Assembly: GCA_002633005.1 (NCBI GenBank)
Contig: NMRA01000319.1
Span: 103,546-167,545 of the forward strand
DNA: 64,000 bases
Direction of reading: 5' to 3'
From: Phoronis australis
Lineage: Eukaryota > Phoronida > Phoronidae
The position numbers were made by a program, and so were the translations under genes. Each line of letters begins with the position of its first letter. The first letter of the stretch is position 1. Shown in pieces: positions 1-10,150 of the stretch. Below the pieces are notes generated by a model. That model had not been told where the DNA came from and searched no databases. It worked only from the letters and a program-made list of their open reading frames with translations.

Positions 1-2160
1 AAGAGCCCAGGTTTTTCAGTGGAATTTCTGAATTTTGTTACATGCATCTCTAAGGGAGCAGATAAATTTAAACATTATTTGAAAAACTGGAGACCCATAT
101 CCTTACTCAATTTGACGTTTAAACTGACTTCTTCGGCTTAAGCTGAACCGTTAAAATCCGTTTTGGAAAAACTAATCGGTGAGGACCAGGCAGGTTTCAT
201 TTCTGGAAGAAAAATGAACGAAAATATCCGCGTGCTACATGTATATGATTTAATTTTTATGCCCACTCAGCTAACAAAACCAGGATTGCTTTTACTGACC
301 GATTTTAAGAAAGCATTTGATTCATTGTCGTGTAATTTTATTAAAAAATCATCTTTCCTTAGTTTCGGTTGGTCAATGAGAAGGTGGGTAAAAATCTTTT
401 ACAGTAATATTAAGTTGTCTGTTGCCGTAAATCTTCATCCATCTTCATGGTTCAATATTTCGCGTGGCTGCAGACAAAGTGACCTTTTGTCTCCTTACAT
501 TTTCATATTGTGGGAGGAGATTTTGGCGTATTTAATCAAGAATAATAAAACTATTGCAGGTGTACGTGTAGTTGCAGGAAATAAGGCATGTTAGATTTCG
601 CAATATGCGGACGACACACCAATTACTTTGGACGAGTCCAATTTGTCATTGGCTAGCACAATGAACGTACTACATTGATTTGCTAGCGTCTCCGGTCTCC
701 AAGTGAATGTGGTTAAAACAAAAGCCATATGGTTTGGAAGTAAAACTGGCAGTGATGACGTGATTCCTACAAAAGAAATTCTGTCTTGGACAAAACACAT
801 ATGTTAGATTGATGGGGGTGGATTTTGACACTAAATTGGATGATATGACGCATAAGAAGTTCATTTCATGAATGAATCAGATCAAGTCTTTGATAATAAG
901 TTAGAGTCGACGAAATTTAACGCTGTTTGGTACAGTAACTGTAATAAAAACGTTAGCTACTTCTAAACTTTATTTTTTGTTGCCAAGTTTACCAATTAAT
1001 CTCCCAGGAAAAGTCTCCGATGAATTCACTGTACGATAATCTATACAGTAGGTATGTACATGTACGGTAGGCTCGTAATGATAAAATTTACGAACTACGG
1101 CCTGTTTAGGACTAGATCAAGGGGGACTTCAAATGGTTAATATAAATACTTTCAGTAAAGCTTTAAAACTCGCCACGGCCCATAAATATTTTGAAAGCCC
1201 TGCGTCTAAAAGTGGTCAATAAATTATACTCACTCTACCCGTTCTTTAAGACTTTTGCTTCATATGGAGATGACTTCATCACGGTATATCAAAGTTAACT
1301 CTAACCGATAATTCCTACTGGCGAGACGTATTTGGAAGTATGACATCTTTCTATAAGAAAATAACTGTTACGGGTAAAGAAAACTTTTTGAACCATCCTT
1401 TGTGATTTAATAGTAACTTGGAGAGCGGAGACACAAGTGTTTTTCACAAGTCTTGGTTTGTAAAAGGCTTAAAAGATTTATCAAACATACAAAAGTCATA
1501 TACATGTATTCAGACCAGTAATGGCGATTTCGTTATTTGTTCGAAGTAAAAACCAACTTTGTAAAATATAATGGCTTTGTTTCTGTTCCAAGAAAGTTTC
1601 AAAAAAGTCAATTTCAAAGTAAATTTAAAAGTGACGATGCGTACGCTCCTTGCATGCCTTTAGCAATTGACCTATCGCCAGGATTTAGAGTGACAGTTTA
1701 ACTGACCAATCGGAATGCAGCATTCTTGACGCACCTGCATTTCCAAGCCGCATTATACCCGTCAAACAACACGTGGTCAGGTAAAACGTACTGTCTGTTT
1801 GTCGACTTTAGGCAAGTAGGCGGAGCTTGCGATAGGTCAATTACTCACTTAAGGAAAGATAAGAAGGGTTGTAGACATTCATGTTCTATCTTTAACGTCA
1901 TTAAGAAACCTTCTAGGTCAAAGGGTAAATGGGAAATAGAGTTGGCAGTTTGGATTGGAAGAAAATATACGCAATGCCCTATGAAATTACAAAGGATCCA
2001 ACATTAGATGGTTCCAGTAACACATATTCATCCAGCACACCATTTTGACAAAGTAAATAGCCATATAAATCTTATGCAATAATTATTTAATAAGAACAAA
2101 TCCTTCAGTAAGATATTTTACAATACTGACTATAAATAAAAACAACTACGGTTTTAAATA
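1..2160 (+). mobile_element. Degenerate L1/Tx1-like LINE (reverse transcriptase remnant)
   Basis: The forward frames carry a decayed non-LTR reverse transcriptase. Near the left edge is a NWRPISLLN-type motif, then DQAGFISGR (about 180-210), the catalytic-region motif TDFKKAFDS (about 298-325) and YADDT (about 601-615). An in-frame stop at 592-594 falls just before YADD, and further stops and frameshifts follow. Near 1950-2010 there is a possible match to the C-terminal region of L1-type pol (MPYEITKDPTL), reached only after a frame change. The element is cut by the window start, so ORF1 and the endonuclease are not visible. These motifs are typical of L1/Tx1-type elements; the exact clade is inference. 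It is not functional as it stands. Confidence 0.75.
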
Positions 2161-2229
2161 GACTTGACATGTTTGGGTGTCATTGATGCAAACACCATCA
2201 TCAGAAGAGAGAATATAGTGGCCACGTAG

Positions 2230-2600
2230 CTAGGCCCAGCAACAAGTAATGAAGCACAGATACAGTCAGTTACAGGGAGTGGCAATAAACCAGACCAACA
2301 ATGACAACCTGGGGTGTGCCAATTGAGCTTGGGCTTGCACCAACTGATGTGTAGAGCCTCACGAATTTTAAGCTCATTTGTTGTTTCTGCTTGGTCTATT
2401 ATTGCAAAGTCATTGAAAGAGCATTGCTGATAACAATGATTGGAGCTCTGTGGATGAGTATTTACATGTAAACCTGTCAGAATTTAGATGTTCCCTGGTC
2501 CTAGTTTACAAATGGCGAACAGTTTCGCCTATGTAACAGGAGCCACATCCAGCGCAGATAAATTTGTAAACTACCCTGGACCGTAGACCCATAGGAATTT
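2230..2600 (-). mobile_element. Penelope-like element remnant, GIY-YIG endonuclease part
   Basis: Read on the minus strand, about 2522-2556 encodes CAGCGSCYIGE, the Cys-rich GIY-YIG core of Penelope-like element proteins. It is followed by TREHL and, after a stop and a frameshift, NELKIREALHISWCKPKLN (about 2320-2375). The same order of motifs is found at the C-terminus of Penelope-like reverse transcriptases. No reverse transcriptase domain is seen beside it. At least one stop and one frameshift make it a pseudogene fragment. It lies between the L1-like debris and the end of the NACHT-WD40 gene. Confidence 0.65.
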
Positions 2601-2764
2601 TTTCCTTAGGCGTGAATAAATTCCGACAGTTTTAGAGACTTGAATGTTAATACAACTCTGAAGTTAACACAGTAATCATTCAACAAATTGTTATTGACTA
2701 TAAACCATTAATTCAAGAGCGTGGAACAATGAGAGTGCCCTAGAGACACTGAAAGACTAAGGAA

Positions 2765-5700
2765 TTACAAAACTGTGCATGATCTACTGTCCCGTTTACC
2801 ACTGTCAGTAAGAGAAATAGTGGACAACATTGTAACCCGTTCCTTAAGCATATCAAGCACTTTAGCAGTAGCACATGCTACAGGCAACGAGTCGATATGT
2901 TTCATGACAAAGTTGTTTCTCTCCCTTTGTGTTAAATGCTTGTGATTTTCTTTGTGTTCACCAGAAAACAACAAATCCAGTACGGCAAGGCGCCCATCTC
3001 TGAGGCCAGAAAGAACGAGGTGGTCTTTAAGCAAAACGAGATTGCACGAACTGGAATGTAAGCAAACGCGGTGCACAACTTCACCACGTGAAACAGCGAG
3101 AACATTAATAGCATCAACAGGATGGCTATCTGTGAATATCAGATACTTTTCGTCCGATGTGAAAACGCAGCATCGTTTAATTTTATCAGAATGTGCAACC
3201 CCTGAGCCGGAGAGATTACAAACCAAAGCACCGTCATTCAGAGACCAGAGATTGTAACCTTGACAAACAAAGAACTGCCCGCTTGAGGAGACGGTGAGAA
3301 CGGTATTCGTTAAAGGACCACCAACTTCGGCGCAAATTTTTCCGGAGAAGCTATCCACCAGGCAAACTTTCATGAGTTGGCCCGTATTATCGCTATGTTC
3401 AGAAACAACACAGCTTCCACGGGTGGGCCAAACTTTTGAGGCATTCTTTGAAATTGTGACTGCTTGCACGTGCCCTGATGACAAATTTAAAGACGTCAAC
3501 TTTGACTTATCTTGCAGCATTAGAATATGGCTACCACTCGGAAGAAAAACAGGCGACCAACAATTCTTGAACGTATGAACGATGCCCTCAGTGGCGGTAG
3601 ACCACAAGCGACATTCCTTTCCTGAAGAGGAGAAAGTTAAGAAATGGGTGTTGTCGGGGCTGATTTCCAAATCATCGCACGTGTCATGCTCACAAAAGAA
3701 TAAACTGTCGCATTCAGTTTTCCAGACGGCTACGTACCGCGTTTGTTTAACCTGGATCAACAGCATTATGAACTTTGCGTCCGTGGTCGTTTTCAATTCT
3801 TTCAAAACCCCATACTTTCCAAACGGCAACACGGTCTTTTTGTACGCTCTGACGTCACTGTCATGGCGTCCATGTAGAATCCATTGCTGTATTCCAAACG
3901 AGTCGAAATTCGAATACCCGTCGGCCAGACGAAGCGGGATGTAGTCCTTTACGAACACGATGCCTCTATCCTTCGCTGCATCAATGATGTCCAAATGGCA
4001 CGCGAGTCTTTCAACTTCCGGTGTTACGGTGGCCATTTTATTTTTCTCTAGGGACCAAATTTTAATGACGTTAGTAGCATCCTTGCTAAATGTTAGAAAG
4101 ACGTTCTCAGTAGGAGAAGGTATGACACCTGTCGCAAGCAATTCGCAGACGGTAACTGTATTCAGATGCGAGCCATCTATTGACGACCAGACAAACACGG
4201 TGTTGCCATGGGCTGCGATAATCATGGTTCCATCAGCGCTGAAGCAGCTGTGATAAATGAGACGCTCGTCGTCATTCGGTATATCGGGATCATTGAAATT
4301 CAGCATCACTGCTTCATACGTCTCGAGGTTCCAAACTATTAAGTAAACTCTGGTCATGTTGGCTAAAAGCTTCTTGCCGTCACCTGACACACACAGTTCG
4401 CTGACCTCTCGACACATAGGATTACCCGCAACAAATTCTACCCTTGGAAAATACTGACACCTGTCAATGACTTTTGGAGATTCGAAAAGAGCTGGTCTCT
4501 GCAGATCCCAAATGTAAATAAGATGGTCTAGCGCGTGACCAGAAATAATTATCTTGGAACATGGGAGAGCAACAAACGCACTTGCAACATTATCACACTC
4601 TTTCTCGTAAGCTGTTTCACCGGTAGACACGTCAACTACAGTGACCGATTTCAATTTACCCAGAATAAGAAACCTTTCGTCTGGGGTGAAACAAGCAGAC
4701 ATGTACCCGTGATTTTTGTTCGAAAGGATGGCTTCGAGACTACACACTTTCTCGCCAGTGTAAATGTTCCACACAACTTCGCGAAAGAAAACATAATTCT
4801 GGGAAGCTATAGTGTCATTTCGGAAACTTCCGTCCGACTTCGTTGACGATATTTCTCCACACTTCTCTAGTGTTTCAGAATCGTACACGTGGATGTAACG
4901 ATCGACATAACTTTCAACGATAAAACGATCTCCATTGCTATTGAAAACAATTTCTGCTTTCTGATCACGAATCAACTGATCTTCGAAACTCATAAGTTTT
5001 TCTCCCGTAGTTACGTCCCACAAAATGACCTGCTTATCCAGCCCAACAGAGAATGCATTTTTGCCGTTACAACTGAAATGAACATCGACGACCATTTGTT
5101 TGTGTGTTTCTAACGAGTGCACGAGCTCGTCCTTGGGACCATCAAAGAGCTGATATGCAGGTATAAATGAGCAAGGCAGGCCACGAACAGACGCGTCACA
5201 TTCATCAACCAGGTTTTTTAAAACAATCGAATTGTCGTAGTAGGACAAGAGACGGGCGGACAATTCAAATGCGAGGTTTTCTGGGTTATCATTCAAGATC
5301 CATCCCGAAATGTTCAGAGTGCTCTTTAATATTTCGACTTCTTTGTCATGACCTGAGGCTGAAAGATACAGTCGGAAATCTGACAGAAGATCTTGTAACG
5401 AAAGTGCAGTGAGCTTGGCTCTGAGCCAGTCAAAACACAGCAAGATGTTTCGAAGCTCGTCCACTCTGCCAGACTCCACTAAATGAACAGGCAGCTGTGA
5501 CATTTTGCGAATATTAAATGACTGTTTTCCCTTACCATTAGTTCTTAAAACCAGGGGATAAAGTGAAACAATACGGTCGGCTTCCCCATCAATTTCTTTC
5601 AAGTTCAAGCGTTCTATCTGCTGCTGAGTGTAGGAAAATGGTTTTTTCCTTCCTCCACCCCACGTACCAAGAAAATAATCTGCCATCATGGAATGAATCT

Positions 5701-6454
5701 GACATTTTTTGGTCTTGGTATCTAAGTACCTTGCCTTAGCTACTTCGATGAACTGCCGGTGATACCAGTAAACGACCGCTGTACCATCTGCTTCTCGGTC
5801 AACAATATACGCCCTCAACTTGTGCTTCACTCGAGCCCACAGTAAGGGTGGAATTCTACGAACCGGCGGCAACCACCACACAAAAACTTCATTCAACACC
5901 TCGTCATCTAGTGACAAAAGGTCATCAAGCTCAATCTCAGAAATTCCAGTCTGGGATGCAGTCAAGTAACCCAGCGCGTGGGACACCAGAAGAAAGCCAT
6001 GTTCTTTCTCTAACTTTTCAAATAAAGTGTGAATTACAGTCTGGATATCAGACTCGACCTGAGTTTTGCTCAACTCGTAATAGGACTTCCAAAGCAAGGT
6101 TTCTTCGTAAAGAAGCTTTGTGTACAAGGGTAAGCTGCAATTAGTAAAGGCCTGCTTTACAATTTCACTTTGCTCACATGTGATACACCTTCTGCTATTC
6201 TTCAACCAAGACTTCAGAATTTCAATGCTAAGAGCTTCACCTAATTCGTCTATTCTCAAGAAATTTTTCTTAACAAGAATTTTTTTCTCTAGATTTTCTA
6301 ATATTCCATACATGGCAGAAAGAGTAGAAACGACGACCTTGACATTGGCAGGCAGATGGGTTGGCAACCATTTCAACTTGTGTGCGTGGTGATGGGAGGA
6401 AAGTTGATCCAGCGAGTCTAAAAATAGCACAATAGGCTTTTCAGGAGTTGCCAC
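2765..6454 (-). CDS. NWD1-like NACHT/WD40 protein, last exon (rest of NACHT plus WD40 repeats)
   Basis: This is the terminal coding exon (1,229 codons plus stop). It opens after a polypyrimidine-CAG acceptor, in phase 0 with the upstream exon at 7819-7958. Its first residues hold the Walker B strand VLFLDSLDQL, about residues 8-17 of the exon. About 400 residues of NACHT C-terminal/winged-helix-like sequence follow, then a long series of WD40-type repeats beginning near HKQMVVDVHF and containing WD-type ends such as VILWDVTTGEK and IIIWSS-like variants. Together with the upstream exons the protein is about 1,664 residues, close to vertebrate NWD1/NWD2. The family is a STAND-type P-loop NTPase with a WD40 sensor; what this one binds is unknown. 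The chain ends in C-T-V-L after a basic/serine stretch, a possible CaaX prenylation signal (X = Leu would favour geranylgeranylation). Confidence 0.9.
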   Translation of the reverse strand: MATPEKPIVLFLDSLDQLSSHHHAHKLKWLPTHLPANVKVVVSTLSAMYGILENLEKKILVKKNFLRIDELGEALSIEILKSWLKNSRRCITCEQSEIVKQAFTNCSLPLYTKLLYEETLLWKSYYELSKTQVESDIQTVIHTLFEKLEKEHGFLLVSHALGYLTASQTGISEIELDDLLSLDDEVLNEVFVWWLPPVRRIPPLLWARVKHKLRAYIVDREADGTAVVYWYHRQFIEVAKARYLDTKTKKCQIHSMMADYFLGTWGGGRKKPFSYTQQQIERLNLKEIDGEADRIVSLYPLVLRTNGKGKQSFNIRKMSQLPVHLVESGRVDELRNILLCFDWLRAKLTALSLQDLLSDFRLYLSASGHDKEVEILKSTLNISGWILNDNPENLAFELSARLLSYYDNSIVLKNLVDECDASVRGLPCSFIPAYQLFDGPKDELVHSLETHKQMVVDVHFSCNGKNAFSVGLDKQVILWDVTTGEKLMSFEDQLIRDQKAEIVFNSNGDRFIVESYVDRYIHVYDSETLEKCGEISSTKSDGSFRNDTIASQNYVFFREVVWNIYTGEKVCSLEAILSNKNHGYMSACFTPDERFLILGKLKSVTVVDVSTGETAYEKECDNVASAFVALPCSKIIISGHALDHLIYIWDLQRPALFESPKVIDRCQYFPRVEFVAGNPMCREVSELCVSGDGKKLLANMTRVYLIVWNLETYEAVMLNFNDPDIPNDDERLIYHSCFSADGTMIIAAHGNTVFVWSSIDGSHLNTVTVCELLATGVIPSPTENVFLTFSKDATNVIKIWSLEKNKMATVTPEVERLACHLDIIDAAKDRGIVFVKDYIPLRLADGYSNFDSFGIQQWILHGRHDSDVRAYKKTVLPFGKYGVLKELKTTTDAKFIMLLIQVKQTRYVAVWKTECDSLFFCEHDTCDDLEISPDNTHFLTFSSSGKECRLWSTATEGIVHTFKNCWSPVFLPSGSHILMLQDKSKLTSLNLSSGHVQAVTISKNASKVWPTRGSCVVSEHSDNTGQLMKVCLVDSFSGKICAEVGGPLTNTVLTVSSSGQFFVCQGYNLWSLNDGALVCNLSGSGVAHSDKIKRCCVFTSDEKYLIFTDSHPVDAINVLAVSRGEVVHRVCLHSSSCNLVLLKDHLVLSGLRDGRLAVLDLLFSGEHKENHKHLTQRERNNFVMKHIDSLPVACATAKVLDMLKERVTMLSTISLTDSGKRDSRSCTVL

Positions 6455-6799
6455 CTGTAAAGTAAAGACAAGGCAGAGGTAGATGTCAGGTTGTGAGTAA
6501 ATCAAGGCTCAGTTATCAGAGATAAAGACATGAATAACAACTGTGTTTACTAGAAGAATAAAAAAAACTTGAGATCCATTGTAAAAATCAGACTACAGGG
6601 TATTGGTTTTAATTGACTTCATCAATTAATTTAAACAAACTTAAGAAGATAAGTAAACAAGAGCAAAGTTGTGACATTGATATACCCTACCCTGTGCATT
6701 GCATATAGCACAGATACAAGGGAGCAACATTACTTTAAATGCTCCAAACTACTAAGCGAAGCAATGCCTGTAAATTTAAAATAACCTCTAGAAGGTACA

Positions 6800-9700
6800 T
6801 GTACAAAGCAACTCGCGGATGCTCTTCTCAATAAGAACACACCTGCCACCTTTCATCATAACTTCGACAGGGAGGCAGGACACAACAAAGTTTACAAAAG
6901 ACAAATAAAAAGCTACGAGGGGCTGCAACGAAAGCCAAATCCATCTGAAACAGGGTGTGTGGTGCTATGTACATGATAGTAATTTATTTGCCAAAGTTCA
7001 TAAACATCCAACGAGGTACTTGAAAGATATCCAACAAGTAAGGATAGAAATCACGTTTGTTTGTTGTATATGGGAAAAAGAAGAAGAATAAGAAGATATC
7101 AAAAAAGCTATTAAAACAAAATTGCCATTAAGGGACTCTGCAGTATCCAGATTTGAGCCAAAATCCACATGTATGGTACTCTTTTCAATAAAAGCACATT
7201 ACAATTTTTAATGAAGATCCACCAAGAAACTTGGAAGATATACATGTAGAGCACCACAGTATTGTAAGCAAACGGCCACTAGGTGGCACAAATGGCCACT
7301 AGGTGGTGCAAACGGCCACTAGGTGGTGCAAAATACATCAAATCCATCTGAAAGCCAGACGGTGAAATCCTAATAGAACTGTATTTGCCTAACATCACTA
7401 AAATCCGTAAATAGCTAAAACTGTCAGTAGGGGGACACGCTAGCTCGAACCATTCACATATACTGCCCCATCCATGAAAGGAGAATACCTAAAGCGAATT
7501 ATGGCAATTCTTCAGGGTTATTGAAGGTACACAGCAGATCCATGCATTCAAATGAATGCCACAATGACTTAGCAGACAAATTTTGAAACCTTCGGTGTAA
7601 AATTCCAAAAATGAATGATACAATGAGTTGGCATAAAAAATTGAAATGCCGAGAGGAAAATTTTAATAAATAATTCCACTGGAATAACACAGACATGTGA
7701 ACACTTTCAAACCAAATATTTCAATTTTGACTGTCTCCGGTCAGAGTGAATTTCCCAAATCAAAAACCCACAGACTATTAAACTCTGTTGACAAACGACC
7801 TGAATGTCAGGAACTAACCTTTAAAATTTCCTGGAACAAAGTTAGCAGTGATGACATATCATCTGGAATGGTTGTATCATCTTTGCAAAATGCTGCAGCA
7901 ATTTGCTGACACACAGACTTCAAGGCATGTCTTAACCCTGTGCTTTCCACAGTAGTTCCTGAAATATATTAAAATTGTTTAATTATTAGCGCAAATTCTT
8001 AACATCAAAGTGCTGAAATCTACATTAAAAACAACAAAATGAAAAGTTAGCTCAGCATGAAAAGGAAAGGATTGGAAGCTGGAAAAACGTCTTGCCTGTA
8101 TATGAGAGTTCAGGTTAATAAATTACATTGTACAAGTGTGCAGAATATGACCACGTGCACTAAATGTTTCAGATGGCCATGAGGCAACACCTACACTAAC
8201 ATATGAGATTTGTTACCCCAACACCAAAGACTGACCAACCCATCCTAATCGATTCACAAAATAATTAACATGCATGGCTTAGCCGTGCTGCTCAAGAAAT
8301 CCCATTAGCGGCTAGACGGCTATTATTTACCTTCAATTTTAAAAACGGTCGTGTTAGTCATTTACTTTTAAATTACTGTTATTGTTAGCTTCTTTACTTT
8401 GAAAATAGTTACACTAAACAGACGCATTGTTTACAACCACAATTATCTCCATCAGTTCAGATTTGACGGCCAAGCCGGCACGCCATGAATAGCCACTAGT
8501 TCACTTCAATCTGTGATGGGGCTTTCAAGCCTTTCAGGTGCCCAGGAATTGGATACCCTGGGGTGAACGGTGCATGCTTTCTCATCCGCTTGCTTGCAAA
8601 TCCTGTTAGCCGAAGATTTGCCTAATGGTGCAGCACTGCATGATTTGTTATCAAATGCCTATTATGGTTTATAGAGAGATGGTTTTCTACAGTACTTCAA
8701 GTGAACAGCTATAATTTACCTAAGAACCTTATAACAGCTACAGGCTTCACATCCAGCCACTTGTGAACTTCACTTGCACACTTTGCCATCACTGAGGTCT
8801 TGCCGCAGCCAGATTCACCATACACAACAAGAGGCAGTGTTGACTCTCTGTCTTGGATATAGCTCTTGACTACTGTAATTACATCCTCTCTTCCTGAGGA
8901 GTGAAATTAAACAACATTACGTCAGACAATATTCCACAGAACAGTTTTCACAGCACAGTATTTATAAAGATTGGCAAATATTTGTTTTACGAGTTGATGA
9001 AAATTGTGAAAGATGTCCAAAACTGTTCTTCAATAGAGAAGTTCTCCACATTACCCTTAACTCTGTGACAAGTAAATGATTTACCAAGAAGGTACATGTA
9101 ACTACAAGGAGTCGTGGGTGTAGAGCAAAGCTTCAAAAATGCGTGCATTTTCTTTGCAGTTCATTACCTTGAAACACGTCACTCCTTTGTTTACAAAGAT
9201 GCAGATGCTGCAAGACTTCTGTCAGAATTGCTTCTTTCAGCAGCAAGTTCCTCCTGTCCACTCCACTCCTAATCAGTGCCAACAATCGTTCATACACTTG
9301 GCTTGACAATTCACTCAAATACATCGACGAAAATGGCCTGACCAAACCTCCAACATCGTCCCATGATAACGAGTGTCGTATTGCATCATTGCTGTAAAGA
9401 GAAACCAACTTTTAACAAGAGCAATGCACTCGGAGCATTGGTGTCCAACCACTGCGTGCACTGCATAAATACAATACAGAAACAAAAAATAGAGCAGTGA
9501 TTCTTCAAAAAAAGTTTGACATAGAGGGAGGCAGATAACAAAGTCAGATAATAACAGAAAGGCCCTACAGGGAGCAGCATAGTTCGAATGCACTTGAAAC
9601 GAGACCAATGCAGTAGTTGTCAAATTTCGTGAACATCGATGAAGAAACTTCAGTTGGTAGATATCAAAACAAAATTATCCCTATGCGACTTCATAGCTGT

Positions 9701-10150
9701 CAGATTTGTCCCATAACCCATGTAGTTGAACTCTCCTCAATAGAAACACATGCCAAATTACACAGGCAAAAAATAAAATGGCCACAAGAGGGCACCACAT
9801 TGAACGAACTCATTCTTATTAACAAAATCGTCCTCCATGCACTTCCAAGTTGGAACAAAAAAATTATGCAAGTTTTCAAAATGTTCCTTTTCAAGTAAAT
9901 CGATCGATGGAGGCACGTGGCAAAAGCCAGACTCAAAAAATAACAAAAATGGCCAAAAGGTGACATAAATAATTAACAAATTTGTCAGAATACCAGAAAA
10001 TGCAAAAGTCTGCTTACTAGAAAGCTATATGCCATGTTGCAGGAAAATCCGTCACGGAACCCCAACAAACAATCTTTCAAATGTAACTAAAATTGCCACT
10101 AGGGGCACACTAACATTGGGATGCGTCTGAAAATTTACTTAATATGCCGT
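6800..10150. repeat. Decayed dispersed repeats in NACHT-WD40 introns
   Basis: Introns of the NACHT-WD40 gene share short, diverged blocks. Examples are a ctctt(t/c)tcaataa-aacaca block near 6820, 7180 and 9733, a 'catctgaaa' block near 6940 and 7340, and gccac(t/a)agg/aggg(c) blocks near 7275, 9781 and 10095. They look like old copies of one noncoding element, too decayed to delimit by eye. No coding potential was seen apart from the exons listed. Confidence 0.4.
7271..7330. repeat. Minisatellite, three 20-bp units with a CCACTAGGTGG core
   Basis: Three direct repeats of 20 bp lie head to tail at 7271-7290, 7291-7310 and 7311-7330. The unit is close to AACGGCCACTAGGTGGTGCA, with one to three differences between copies. 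The core resembles the CTCF consensus (CCASYAGRKGGC). The array lies in the intron between the exons at 7819-7958 and 2765-6454. Confidence 0.8.

Noticed and set aside
2952-6392. Chain of plus-strand open frames of 60-120 codons
   Set aside because: They lie antisense to the WD40 exon, have no motifs, and follow from its codon composition.
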